From: Calliopum simillimum
Taxonomy: Eukaryota; Arthropoda; Insecta; Diptera; Lauxaniidae
Direction of reading: 5' to 3'
Assembly (NCBI GenBank): GCA_951812925.1
Contig: OX638368.1
Coordinates: 82,814,909-82,878,908, forward strand
DNA: 64,000 bases
Shown: positions 43,440-54,855 of the stretch, piece after piece
How the letters are laid out: every line of letters begins with the position of its first letter
Numbering within the stretch: position 1 is the first letter of the stretch
Position numbers and translations under genes: made by a program
Notes under the pieces: model-generated
What the model was told of the DNA's origin: nothing
The model's input: the letters and a program-made list of their open reading frames with translations, nothing else
Databases searched by the model: none

Positions 43440-45300
43440 TAACGATAAGTGCATCCGGCTTAAAACAAATTAACTAGAGCGTTTATCCAGCATTTCTAAT
43501 ATAAAAAGTTTAATAGAGCATTTTTGCTATTAAAAGTCCAACTTTCAACCCACCGTGTAACTAAGCCAAAAGAAAATTTTAAAATTTTATAGTTTTGTTT
43601 TCCACCCCTAAGTATTATCTGACGATTGGCGTAAACGTTTTTTAAATCCAGAAAACTTTAAAATTTTACCTATTTATGGCCACAATCTCCCATTGTGCGC
43701 CTACTGAAAAATAAAATGCTCAGTGCTAACAATATTTTCATACCAAATTTCGTAAAAATCGATCACTGGCTTAGCCGTGAGAGGATTTTTTTCATTGAAG
43801 GGCGTGGCACCGCCCACTTTAAAAAAAGTATAATTCTATGCACTGCGCTTCTATGGAACAAAAAAAAAGTCGAACAAATTGGTTGAGATTTAGGTACAGA
43901 AGCAGGGACTGAAACGATTATGGAGATCTGACACTATAACTTCAATTGATGATAACTCAAAGCGTAAAGGTCCAAAAAGTTAAAAGGATGATGGCTATTT
44001 GGCGTCATAAGCCAAAAAAGGAATAATTCTTTTAACTAAGTGTGATGTAACCTGAGACGTAGAAAATAGAATTTATACGGGGTAGCAATCAAAAACAAAT
44101 TTAGTCAATTAAAAAAATATACTAAAAAATTAATATTGCCAATCTATCTACTGTCAAATTGTCGCTTTGATCTGTTTCAAAGTGTTATATTTTTGATTTT
44201 ATCAATTGGAAAAGGGAAGTGTCATACGTTAAGATATAGTGTTTGATGTCTTTTTTTTGATACGATATGGGTTTAATTATTTAATAATAATTATTTTTTG
44301 GCATTGCTGATAGTGTTCCGGGTATAGAACACATCACGTGCCCGGGTATGGACATATTTTCTGCGAAACCAAATCATAAGCAACTGTCAACTATCTATGA
44401 AACTATAACTATCTATCGAAATGAAATCGATAAGAATCAATTTCTCGCCAAAAACTATCAAATCGGGTTTAATCGCAACAGCAGTTGCTTTATAGAATCC
44501 CGATATTTTCACTGATGTTGATTTTTTTCAAAACATTCAGATCTGATCCCTGTCAGACATCTTCATCGTGAGCGTCATCAGCTATGTCATGTTTCTCATC
44601 AACTACACAAGGAAACAATGATAATGAGACGTGGGGCTTTGGAGTTTATGTCGAGTAATCATGGTCTACTGAATCCGAAAATATTTCCATAATTGCAGAA
44701 TTCTCTATAGTTCTCATACTTACAATTAAAAGCATAATTCATTTCTGTCAATGACATAGAAAAGTCATAATCACCTTTTTCATTCGAATTATTTTTTTTA
44801 CGAATTATCATCTATCGAAGTAAAGATACATATCTCAACTTACTGCAAATACAATTTGGTCTTTTAATGAAGTTTAGATGTCATTATTTCAATGAAAATC
44901 CAATTGGAAAAGTTTGAAGTTAGAGTTTAATGAGAAATTGAACTTTTAGGCATGGATACCATGAGAACTAGAGTCAATACAAACAAATCAAGCCAAAACA
45001 AATAAATAAGTTGTACTATTGCTTATGCTTAATAATTTAAATAAAAAAAAAAAATTACTCAAAAAACTAGGCAGCAGCAAAAAAAATGTTGTCGCCCTGT
45101 GTAATATACGAGTACCATCTAATTACTTTAGTTAAGTACTGATAATAAAAGTACATTTACATTGTAGCACCTACTTAGGTACGAGGAAATTTTATGAAAA
45201 CTGACATTATGATTAACATTCGTAATATAAGGAAAGTTAAGTTCCTAATGTAGGGTGTTGGCAAGCCATGAGAAGCGTATATAAATATGTATATACACAT
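43440..45300. other. repeat-derived intergenic DNA
   Basis: Apart from the repeat relative near 43715-43830 no gene or element is recognised. Confidence 0.4.
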
Positions 45301-45305
45301 GTACA

Positions 45306-45935
45306 TTAGACCGGGTCGATTTTGTATCAAGCAAAATAAAATCATCCCGAAACCTATTCAAAAGTTAGAGGAACTCTTAAAAACGATATCTGCATCACTC
45401 TTTTTTTCATTCTGAGAAAAACCAATGAAGCACTTCTGATTCTACTGAAGACCTATTTTGACTAAAAAAACAAGTTTTTGGTCATAACTTTTTTTTCATT
45501 ACAAAATGGATACCAGAGGGTGCTATAGAAGTAAAGACTTTGTTTTACAAAAATTTTGGTGTTTAAAAATTATAAATTTTGTTTGAGGGAATAGATAATA
45601 TTCCCGTCCGAAAATCGATTTTTTTACATTTTTCAACTACGCGGCCGGAAAAACGAGTTTTTACTCAAAAGCAAAGCATCTAACAAAAAAATGTACAAGA
45701 CCAAAAATGCCTACAATTGTCCAAAGGATACATGTAAATTTTTTCAGAATTTTTTGAAATATGTTATTGTTTTTCGAAAATTTATTAAATTCAGTGTTTT
45801 CAGCTGTTATGCTCACGTTCTTCAGAAAAATGCTAGGTTTACTCAAAACCAAGACATCTACGAAAAAATTTCGTACAACGTAAAATGCTTAGAATTCTTC
45901 GAAGGACAGGTGTGAATTTTTTCAAAATTTTTCGA
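45306..45935 (+). repeat. dispersed repeat R3 with internal 177-bp duplication
   Basis: Begins ACCGGGTCGATTTTG and includes TTCAAAAGTTAGAGGAACTC, TACTGAAGACCTATTTTG and AAAATGGATACCAGAGGGTG. From 45663 and 45840 two units (ACTCAAAAGCAAAGCATCTA and ACTCAAAACCAAGACATCTA) follow each other at 177 bp. Related copies: 35825-36520, 46998-47200 (minus) and 58490-58690. Confidence 0.6.
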
Positions 45936-46140
45936 ATTTTTTTTTATATTTTTTTAACCAAGTTTTGGAAAATTATAAAAGAGCTCAAATAATTCTGTAA
46001 AAATTCGCACGTTTTTCAAGCATTTTTTACCTTTTACACTTTTTTCGTAAGTTCCCTTGCTTTTAAGTAAAAAATCGTTCTTCCGACCTCGTTATAGAAA
46101 AACGTAAAAAATTGATTTTTGGAACCGAATATTATCAATA

Positions 46141-46995
46141 GGGGAGCTGATGCTATTGTGGTATAGTTTTTCAATGTGATATGGTCGCATATCTCCGATT
46201 TGGGAAAGAATCTGTGAATGTCATTGCTTGTATCCCGTCAGAAAACATGAAAAACCAGGGATGTGTTGCTGTCGTGGACCAAACAAAATTTTTCCGATGT
46301 CAGTTGAACGAAACGTAAATCGCGTGTGGTCGATGTATTTTTGCTCATTTTTTGCAAAAAAATTTTGTAAAGAAAAAGTTGCTTTTTTGGTGAAGTTCAA
46401 TTTATATTTAATTAAAGTAAGTGAAAAATATTGCGAAGTAAGTGTTTAACTATCTAAATTCACAAAGTTTCCAACTTAATTTTTACAATTTTGTAATTTC
46501 TTAAAATTAGCCACTGTGGTATAATCGGGCTTCGCTAATGTGGTATATGGACATTTCTTGATATTCTTAACATTATTTGATGGATGTTTATTTTTTAATA
46601 AGAACTATGAGTTTGCGAACCAATGTAAATGTTATTATGAACTTATTTCATGCCTTTGAAATTTTATATTTGGTTGTATGATTAAGTATACCACATTATC
46701 CTACTTATATGTACCACATTACCTGCCCACTTTACAAGTACTGATCAGTATATACACCATATTGCGCCACCATATATACCACATTACCTGCCAATTTTTT
46801 GAAAACAGCTTTTTCGACTTTTTTCAGATATTACTCAATAACTTTTTTTAATGAAATTGCACACATTTTATTGAAATATATTCTGTAGCCAATACTTCAA
46901 TGATAAGCATAACAATATTTGGCTGAAATTGATTTAACGGTTCTCTTTCAAATTCCACCTAAACATTAGCTATACCACAATGGCATCAGTTCCCC
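46141..46995. mobile_element. 855-bp DNA transposon with TA duplication and repeated GTGGTATA motif
   Basis: The terminal repeats GGGGAGCTGATGCTATTGTG and CACAATGGCATCAGTTCCCC pair over 26 bp with two mismatches. TA flanks at 46139-46140 and 46996-46997. Inside are many copies of TACCACA / TGTGGTATA (for example near 46515, 46540, 46685, 46710 and 46780). The 73-residue ORF at 46228-46449 is not a recognisable transposase, so the element is probably non-autonomous. Confidence 0.8.
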
Positions 46996-46997
46996 TA

Positions 46998-47200
46998 CCA
47001 CAAAAAATAGATGCCAAAATTTTTGTAAGAGCGTAATCTTTATTTCTAAAGCACTCTTGGGTATCCATTTTCTAATGAAAAAAAAGTTATGACCAAAAAA
47101 ACATGTTTTTTTTTAGCCAAAATAGGTCTTCAGTAGAATCAAATGAAATTATCTCAGTTTCTAGTACCATAAAGTACCACTCAAATATTGTAAAATTAAA
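46998..47200 (-). repeat. dispersed repeat R3, minus-strand copy
   Basis: TGGGTATCCATTTTCTAATG and AGCCAAAATAGGTCTTCAGT are the reverse complement of parts of 45440-45560. With the plus copy at 45306 it brackets the 46141-46995 transposon as an inverted pair. Confidence 0.6.
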
Positions 47201-47204
47201 GCCC

Positions 47205-48057
47205 GCAAAAAGCACTGAATTAATTACTACAAAGTTTTTTATATTTTCTGAAGCTGAAAAAATCGAAAATTGAGGAAAATTTATATTTTTATTTGTTGAC
47301 ATTTTAGTCAATTTGATCTTGACGTGATTCTTATTGGATGCAACTTTCGTGGCTATCGAGCTTTGCCATAATATAGCCCGGACGTTGCTTATCGGTACCG
47401 ATTTAATGCTTGTAGAGACCTTTAAAACAATACACTATCGTTTGACTATCGGACATAAATTGGTAGAGTAACTTAAAGAAAAAAATAAAGTTGTTTTAAG
47501 ATTTAAAACTGGCTTTGTATGTGGTGTGATACGCTCTAATGTACATAGTAAATGTGCAAACATTGGAACAAAAAAAAAAAATGAAAAAAAAAAATATTTG
47601 GCATCATATCAAAAGCCGGCCGGAAAGACGCTAGAAAAAGTAATAATTTTTTTCTGTTTTGTTTGTTAACTGCACTTATGTATTTTACTTTCTCTTCTCA
47701 TTTTGTTGCAAGTCATAAAAAACATACGTTAAATTTCAAATTAATAAGATTTTCTTATCAAATGTTAATTTTTAGTTAAAGAAACAGATTTGCAAGATTT
47801 TGTTTTTTTATGAATCTTAAAGCGAAAGGAAAGTTCTCGAAAGACTAATTAGCTGAAAAGCTGGGGCTTATGCTTCACTTTGGATACGAACTCTCATTAT
47901 GGTTAAGAAATTAACACCAACAACAATACATACATAGTTAATTAATATTTCTTAGTTTTGGTGATTGCTCATGCCAGAAGAAAAATAAAGAAAAAAAAAA
48001 AAAAACGAACATTAGTTTATATGCTTGTTCCTCTTGGGCTTTTTCTCTACTTTTTGG

Positions 48058-48088
<31 letters not shown>

Positions 48089-48435
48089 GGTTTTGCATTG
48101 TTTTTCTATCAGATTATAATGTACGTTTGCATTTAATGTATATATCTCAGAAATACCCAATGAAATTTTCATTAGTAAACTGTTTAAATTAATATAAATA
48201 TGTGCCATATATATATCGATTATATCTTTTTTTGTGCCAAAAATAGTGCATTTCATCCAATTAAAAACAGTATAACAATAAGCAAAAAATATTTTTCGCA
48301 GTATAATTTTTATATATGCATGTGTATTAAAATTGGTCGCCTAAAAAAATTTTTTTCCTCTTATATAACCCAGGTTTTTTTCGACCCGAGAGGGCGTCAG
48401 GAGGAAGTTTTATCCAAAAAATTTTGGGAAAATCG
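47205..48435. other. AT-rich intergenic DNA
   Basis: Includes a T-run of 28 bases (48061-48088) and A-runs. No gene supported. Confidence 0.45.
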
Positions 48436-48439
48436 AGAT

Positions 48440-48640
48440 TTGCGATAATATACGGGAGGGCACATACATATTTCAGAAGGTGTCGATATGCTACGGGGTA
48501 CCTTTCCAAATATTCTGGAGTAAAATTCAGAAAAAATTGTATGTGGATCGTGGCGACAGAATGTGTTAAAAAGTCTAAATCACTCATTACAACCACATAA
48601 CGTTTCCTAAAATCCTGAAAAAATTCAATCAGGGTCCACG
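48440..48640 (+). repeat. repeat R4, copy 1
   Basis: Carries TATTCTGGAGTAAAATTCAG, GGATCGTGGCGACAGAATGT and ACCACATAACG. The same order occurs at 48730-48910 (plus) and, inverted, at 49310-49470. Confidence 0.7.
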
Positions 48641-48729
48641 ATAAAAAATAAATCGATTTTGTATATAATATTTTTTTTAATTTAAGTGCCCCCTATCGAG
48701 TAAAAAACAGAAAACGTTAAATTTTGGGT

Positions 48730-48910
48730 AAAAATATGCGATCGAGCACACCATAGCGACTCATAAGGAAAGATAGCGGAATATCTAACAAATATTCCGG
48801 AGTAAAATTCAGTAAAATCGTATGTGGGTCGTGGCGACAGAATGGGCTTAAAAGTCGAAATCGCTCTTAACGCCCACATAACAAATCCTAAAATTCTAAG
48901 AAATTCCTTG
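48730..48910 (+). repeat. repeat R4, copy 2
   Basis: TATTCCGGAGTAAAATTCAG, GGGTCGTGGCGACAGAATGG, GCCCACATAAC. It is preceded by GATCGAGCACACCATAGCGA, whose complement also occurs at about 49456-49475. Confidence 0.7.
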
Positions 48911-49013
48911 AAAAATTTCGCATTCCGCCAAAAATCATGTTTTTTACCCAAAACTTTGCGTTTTTCGTTTTTTACTCGGAATGGGGGCTCAGATCAAAAA
49001 AATATCTTGAACT

Positions 49014-49284
49014 AAATCGATTTCGATACGTCCAACGTAAAAGTTGGTAACTCGAAAATCGTAGTTTATAGTCATGAGCTTTTTGTATATTGTATTGAAT
49101 GAAAACCCATACAAAATAAATTTAGGTTGTGACTACAAGAATAGCTCCTAGGCCTTTAAATTACAAGCCAGATGTACCAAAATTTGACACAAGATGGAAC
49201 CAAATGTGCAGATTTCGAAAAACGCTGTCCCGTAAAAAGTTGGTAACTTGAGTTACCAACTTTTACGTTGGATGTTTCGATTTA
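49014..49284. mobile_element. 271-bp MITE of the CATCCAACGTAAAAGTT family, copy 2
   Basis: TCCAACGTAAAAGTTGGTAA at the left pairs with TTACCAACTTTTACGTTGGA at the right, and AAATCGA/TCGATTT extends the ends. It sits between R4 copies 2 and 3. Confidence 0.75.
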
Positions 49285-49309
49285 TTTTTTATTAAGGAAC
49301 TTGCTTAAA

Positions 49310-49470
49310 TTTTTTTAGAATTTTAGGACCTGTTATGTGGCCGTAATGAGTGATTTAGACTTTTTAACCTGTTCTATTGCCACGACCCACATACGATTTT
49401 TCTGAATTTTACTCCGGAATATTTGTTAGATGTCCCGCTATTTTGCCTTATGTGTCGCTATGGTGTGCTC
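49310..49470 (-). repeat. repeat R4, copy 3 (inverted)
   Basis: GCCACGACCCACATACGATT and CTGAATTTTACTCCGGAATA are the reverse complement of copies 1 and 2. Confidence 0.7.
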
Positions 49471-49754
49471 GATCGCATATCGCCAAAAACTTAATTTGTC
49501 ATAATTATACGATAGAAAATGCATTGATAGATTTATATGTAAATCGATCTTTGCAAATATATGACAAAAGTTCAATTAAAAATTAATCGCCAAAAACCAC
49601 ATTTTTTTACCCAAAATTTAGCGTTTTTCGTTTTTTCCTCGTCAGGGGGCGCTTACCACGAATGTAATAGAAACTCATTTTGCAAGGTGCGTTGAACTTT
49701 GTTCTCCTCTCTCTGTATAGGAGCTAAAATTTAAAGTTATTTATAAAGAATATA

Positions 49755-50570
49755 TGGGGAAATCTCAGCAAGTGTGACTTTTTCGAAAAAAAAAAAAACA
49801 AAGCTAGTTTTCAAACATTGGCACCCGCTTATTATCAATTTTAGATACATTAGAAGTATTTTTCAGCCTGTGTAACTGACTTTTTTCGATCGCCTCTCCC
49901 AATATTTTCAAAACTCATTTTTTGAAGGTGACGCATTGAATTTAGCGATTCAGACACATCAACAGGATTCGGTTTTTCTTATGTCTAAACATCCATGTTA
50001 AGGATCCTGAAAGCCTCAAATAATTCACTGAACCTCCTCACAAGTTATAGCTAAATAACGAAAGCGGTTTTTTCAATTAACACTCAAAATTTGTGGATTT
50101 TGCTCGAATTTTGCCATTGTTCAAGTTTGTACTGGGAGGCGATTTTTTTACATATTAATTGGCTCCAGATCCAATGATAACGCAAGGTTTGAGACTATTT
50201 TGTGCCTCCGGGTTGTTGTGCCCTTCAAAATACCATTTTTTTTAGACGCAATCACGCATTTGATCGCTATTTGATGATATTCTGAAGTGTGTTACCACCG
50301 AACCAGAGGTGGCACACCCTTCTACATAGCCAAACCTTTTAGTCATAACATTAAGAAATAGTATTTCATGGGGAATACTATAAAACAACAATCGCCTCCA
50401 GAGCAGCATGTTAAAAACCGAAAATTACCAGATTTCGGGTAAAAACCATTGACACAATTTGAGAGACCTTGATAGTCCCAAACAATCCGCTGAACCGCCT
50501 CAAAAGTTATAGCTCAATAACGAACCGAGACCTGTTCACACCGAAAGTCACACTTGCTGAGATTTCCCCA
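49755..50570. mobile_element. 816-bp DNA transposon, non-autonomous
   Basis: TGGGGAAATCTCAGCAAGTG, TGACTTT and its exact mirror AAAGTCA, CACTTGCTGAGATTTCCCCA form perfect 27-bp terminal repeats. TA lies on both sides (49753-49754; 50571-50572). An internal motif is repeated (TGAACCTCCTCACAAGTTAT near 50030; TGAACCGCCTCAAAAGTTAT near 50490). No transposase frame. Confidence 0.8.
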
Positions 50571-50574
50571 TATA

Positions 50575-51020
50575 TGAGACGTTTCTTGTGAGTCCCTCCA
50601 TGTCCAAAAATTTTATGGAATAAATAGGGCATTATTTTTAGCTACCAATTTTCATCAGAATAACTTCTATAATTTTCAAGAATGACAGCATTTAACATAA
50701 AGTATCGAAAAATGTGTGGCCAAAGAAGTTAGGGCTGAAATGGTTTTCAGATAATCAAATTGTAAATTTTGGTGTGTGTGGCAAAATCCAACTGAAATTT
50801 TCAAAAAAAAAAAAATCTATTTAATTTGTTTGTGTGTCTGAAACACATGAATGCTAACATTTTAGTGTGACTGTAAATTACGAAGATTTTTAGATATACT
50901 CGTAGCAACAACTGTTTGGTGCTTTTCATAATTTGTATATATGTAGTCGTACATTTGTGTGCGTGTTTGCTAGATAGCGAACCGGCAAAACAAACGGTCT
51001 CTCTTGGAGCCGGTAAATGA
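50575..51020. other. upstream region of GST 3
   Basis: No element or gene is recognised. ACCGGCAAAACAAACGGTCT at 50980-51000 and GCCGGTAAAT just before the TATA box may be regulatory; the latter is shared with GST 2. Confidence 0.4.
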
Positions 51021-51100
51021 TATAAAAGCTACAGCAGACACTCGACAAATTCAGTCGTCTTTAAATTTTACGCCGTACGGTTATATTTTCAAGCAAAGAT
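51021..51100 (+). promoter_or_regulatory. core promoter and 5' noncoding exon of GST 3
   Basis: TATAAAAG at 51021, initiator TTCAGTC with its A at 51053 (32 bp on), and a 48-base noncoding exon with CGCCGTACGGTTATATTTTC ending CAAAGAT/GTAAGT (donor 51101). Same layout as 39099, 53309 and 58153. Confidence 0.85.
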
Positions 51101-51639
51101 GTAAGTTATCCCGCTGCATTATTCAAATAGAAAAAAAAAAAGTGAAATGACATCATGTTGTATATCAAATTTTATGAACTGATGAAGTTGTGTAAAAAAT
51201 TAATTCTAATTGTGATAATTAATAACAAAAACTTTAAAAGTTAATTAAAAAATAAAAAATGGTTTCCACACCTTTTTGCATGAAATTCTCAAAATGACGT
51301 GGCAACTCCAAAAAAAATCGACATAAAAAAAATGGGGAAAAAATTCAAACTTTTTCCGAAATTTTATTTCTTGTGCGAAAAGGAAAAATTTATGTTAAAA
51401 AGTATAAATCTTAAAAAAAAGGATTAAATTTAAATCACATAATGTTTTCATTGCTCGAAACATATTTCCTTTAAAATATAATTCTTTTTTTTATTGCAGA
51501 CATTTTGTTAATAACTTCAAGAAAACTTATTTGATTTATTTAAAATTAACAGTACAAACTTTAAAAATACAAAGATTTAATTTCTTTCCAAATGTCGGAT
51601 GCATAATAAAATACTTTTATTTCTTTCTTCTCTTTTTAG
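51101..51639 (+). other. 5'UTR intron of GST 3
   Basis: 539 bp from GTAAGT to TTCTCTTTTTAG. No insertion is seen in it. Confidence 0.75.
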
Positions 51640-51646
51640 CTTTATC

Positions 51647-52273
51647 ATGGATTTCTACTATTTACCCGGTTCAGCCCCTTGTCGCTCTGTCATTATGACT
51701 GCCAAAGCTGTTGGTGTTGAACTCAACAAGAAAGAATTGAACCTCCAAGCTGGTGAACATCTAAAGCCTGAATTCTTGAAAATTAACCCACAACACACAA
51801 TTCCCACTATTGTCGATAGTGGATTCGCATTGTGGGAATCGCGTGCCATCTTGGTCTATTTGGTTGAAAAGTATGGCAAGACTGACGATCTCTATCCCAA
51901 GTGCCCCAAGAAACGCGCTGTGATCAATCAACGCCTGTACTTCGACATGGGTACATTGTACTCTGCCTTTGGTGATTACTGGTATCCACAATTGTTCGCT
52001 AAACAACCTGCTGATCCAGAAAAATTCAAGAAAATTGAAAGTGCTTTCGATTTCTTGAATACCTTCCTGGAGGGACAAACTTATGCTGCTGGTGATAGCT
52101 TGACTGTTGCTGATATTGCCCTGGTTGCCACAGTCTCAACATACGAAGTTGCAGATTTTGACATTAGCAAATACAAGAATGTAGCCAAATGGTATGCAAA
52201 TGCCAAGAAAGTTGTACCCGCTTGGGAAGAGAACTGGGCTGGATGCTTAGAATTCAAGAAATATTTCAATTAA
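51647..52273 (+). CDS. GstD1: delta-class glutathione S-transferase, GstD1-like, cluster gene 3
   Basis: 208-residue cytosolic enzyme, closest of the four to the canonical fly GstD1: [20 protein letters not shown], then [40 protein letters not shown] and [20 protein letters not shown]. All glutathione-site residues are present (Ser9, His38, His50, Ile52, Glu64, Ser65, Arg66), as is the SLTVADIAL capping box. The start follows the acceptor at 51639 by seven bases; the 16 residues before it in the open frame are intron/5'UTR. GstD1 in flies detoxifies insecticides and lipid peroxidation products. A polyadenylation signal, AATAAA, is near 52391. The GstD1 name is by similarity; in this lineage the cluster may have duplicated independently. 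Confidence 0.96.
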   Translation: MDFYYLPGSAPCRSVIMTAKAVGVELNKKELNLQAGEHLKPEFLKINPQHTIPTIVDSGFALWESRAILVYLVEKYGKTDDLYPKCPKKRAVINQRLYFDMGTLYSAFGDYWYPQLFAKQPADPEKFKKIESAFDFLNTFLEGQTYAAGDSLTVADIALVATVSTYEVADFDISKYKNVAKWYANAKKVVPAWEENWAGCLEFKKYFN

Positions 52274-52274
52274 G

Positions 52275-53300
52275 CTCTGTAAGCGTTGAACGTTTTAGTT
52301 GTAAAGTAATTGATAAGAGTTACGCTAAATTTTTGTTTTATTATATTTCTATTATTTGAAATGCATTTATTTTAAGTGAAGTTTTAATTTAATAAAATAA
52401 CACACAAAATTTAAAAAATAAAATCAATTTGGTTTTTTTATATCTAAGCTCAAGGGTGGATATTTTAGATGTTTAATATTTTGAGGAATATTACTAAAAA
52501 AATTGATTTAAAAATTTGAATATTTTTTTTTTTTTTAAGTGCATATTTAGAAAGATATCGATACATCCAACGTTTATGTTGGTAATTCAAGCTAACAACT
52601 TCTTACGGCACAGAGTTTTTCAAAATATGCGCCTTAGACCCCCTCTTGGTACCTCTAGCTTGAAGTTTGAAGGGATATGAGCTATTTTTGAAGTTACATT
52701 CTAAGTATATTTGTTTTCACGAAAACAATACAAAAATTATCATATCTAAAAACTACGATTCGTTGGACTACATTTTCTCTAAATTGAGGCTTTTGTTGAT
52801 TGCTTTTGCTTTGCAGATCGCTATGCATACAGATATTTTTTGTTGACGGATAAAAAATTTCTTTAAAATAGGGCCACTTTATCTAATAGCACATCATTAG
52901 TACTTTTTGACGGAGTTTTAGTTTTCATATTTGGAAGAATATTCTTTATAAATGGGCTCAAGTGTAAGTTTAGCATACTACTTTGCTTAACTTACACTTC
53001 AAAATTAGTGTGACTCAAATTAACATTAATGCCCTCAGTTGAGGGCCTCAAAATCTTCCAAGTACCGTATTATTAGAAAATTTTAAGTTGAAGAGAGAAT
53101 CGCCTCGAGAGCTTATAGTTTTCTGAGAGGAGTACCACATGCTTTTTAATAAACAAACATAATTGTATTTGATGATGATTTGACAAATAATTTTAGATTT
53201 AATTTGTGGAACTACAAGCAGTATACTCAAGTGGATCGCAGAGTTATTTCGTCAAGTGTTTATTTAATAAAAACCGATAGAGAACGCTCTTTCTCAGCAG
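52275..53300. other. GST 3 to GST 4 spacer with MITE fragment
   Basis: About 52555-52720 is a diverged copy of the CATCCAACGTAAAAGTT MITE (ATCGATACATCCAACGTTTA, TGTTGGTAATTCAAG). Nothing else is recognised. Confidence 0.5.
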
Positions 53301-53308
53301 CAAAATAT

Positions 53309-53399
53309 TATAAAAGCAGCAACAGTTACTCGAGATATTCAGTTGTCATTCAAAATACTTTGAATTTAGGTCGTGCGGCTCTATTTTTCAACGAGAAGT
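53309..53399 (+). promoter_or_regulatory. core promoter and 5' noncoding exon of GST 4
   Basis: TATAAAAG at 53309, initiator TTCAGTT with its A at 53341 (32 bp on), and a noncoding exon with GTCGTGCGGCTCTATTTTTC ending GAGAAGT/GTAAGT (donor 53400). Very like the orphan copy at 58153. Confidence 0.8.
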
Positions 53400-53959
53400 G
53401 TAAGTTTTTTCCCGCTTTTTTATAGAAAAGTGAAAATAAAATAATTAACTTAGTAACAGGTCGTGAGGAAGAAAACGACATTCCTGAAAAATTAAAATTT
53501 TAAATAGTGTCCTCGCGTTTTTGCTGGTCCTAATAATGAAATACAATTCACTGTCTCATAAAGTGTATTATTCATTAGTGTGCGATCGCCACTGGTATTA
53601 TGTGACTTTGTTGTTTTTCATGGAAAGCGAATCCTAAAAATATTTGCGAAGAAAGTTGTTGTCAGCAGAGTGGCTAATTACCCCTTTTGAATTTTGTTTT
53701 TAGAGTTACTCCTTAAATTAAGTAACGCAAAATTTTATTTTTCACGAAACCCCTTTCCCCTTTGTAAAGATCTGTATATTAATTTTATATGTGAAAAAGT
53801 CGTTAAATGGTATTGCAGTAAAAGATTTCGAAAAACTCCAACCTCCCACCAACCTATCAAAAGCCAAAAGAAAAAACTATTTAAAAACAAATCCCCGACT
53901 CAATCTTGGTCCAACTCCAATTTGAATTGAATTGATTCCAAAGCCACATTTTTATCGTC

Positions 53960-54097
53960 AGTATTAGTACAGTCATTTGGTAGTTTTACCTGGAAAGTTT
54001 TGCGGGATTTCTGCAAATGAGTTATTTTATAGATTTCGATGTGCTCTTTCAGAATTTCAACTTTGCTACCTCGTATCGTGTTCGGTCTAGCCGCCAT
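53960..54097 (-). repeat. inverted duplicate segment with 36-codon open exon, copy 1
   Basis: On minus, ATG at 54097 opens MAARPNTIRGSKVEILKEHI and continues 36 codons to a CAG/GTAAAA donor-like site at 53990. It reads like the first coding exon of some gene or element. Copy 2 on plus (54718-54825) differs by one residue. No family recognised. Confidence 0.55.
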
Positions 54098-54100
54098 ATT

Positions 54101-54200
54101 CATGAGATATCGCGACTTGAAAATCATTCAAAATTGAATATTGTTCTATGCGCCCTACTATGTTCAATTTTGAATGATTTTCAAGTCGCGATATCTCATG
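54101..54200. repeat. 100-bp hairpin with perfect 38-bp arms
   Basis: CATGAGATATCGCGACTTGA, AAATCATTCAAAATTGAA at 54101-54138 pairs exactly with 54163-54200; the loop is 24 bases. It starts 4 bp from the ATG of duplicate copy 1. Confidence 0.8.
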
Positions 54201-54717
54201 AAGAGTAAGTCTGACGAAAAAACAAAAAACAGCTCGAATAGACTCTTATAAGGAATTGAACGTTCTACAAAATGCATTGACATTTTTTTTTCTAGGACGA
54301 ACCGTTTAGGAGCCTCTTTGAAAAAACGTTTTTTTTCAAAATTTTAGGTTTGTGGGAAAAATATCTCCTTTACTATAGGTGACATGAAAAAAAAAATGAT
54401 ATGTTGCTTGTAGCGCATGTTATTCCCTATAAATAGGTGTTTTTATTTTAAACGTGCGACTCACCGTTCATAAGTTATCGTAATTATAAGCTTGACACAT
54501 CACTGTGCCTACTCATAAGTGACATTCACAATTTACTAATTTTTCTAAAATTTTGAATAAAGATATCTCCTGACTTATAAGTCGTACGAAAACAATTCAT
54601 AAGTAATTTTTATAGAAAATTTTATAAGCTACAACATTGTCATAAAAAATTTTTCTCTAAATATAACCGTTAAAGAGATATTTGTAAAAAACTGATTTTG
54701 GACGCCATTTTTCCAAT

Positions 54718-54855
54718 ATGGCGGCTCGAGCGAACACGATACGAGGTAGCAAAGTTGAAATTCTGAAAGAGCACATCGAAATCTATAAAATAACTCATTT
54801 GCAGAAATCCCGCAAAACTTTCCAGGTAACATAATTTTTTTCTCCCAAATGGTTG
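54718..54855 (+). repeat. inverted duplicate segment with 36-codon open exon, copy 2
   Basis: ATG at 54718 opens MAARANTIRGSKVEILKEHI and runs to CAG/GTAACA at 54825. Similarity to copy 1 continues about 30 bp past the donor (CCAAATG, TTGTACTA), so the duplicated unit is genomic, not a processed cDNA. Confidence 0.55.

Noticed and set aside
41900..43830. CRISPR-like spaced repeats
   Set aside because: Units are 129-bp diverged satellites without constant short repeats; the genome is plainly eukaryotic.
46228..46449. 73-residue ORF inside the TA-flanked element as a transposase
   Set aside because: No catalytic motif or DNA-binding pattern, and stops surround it.
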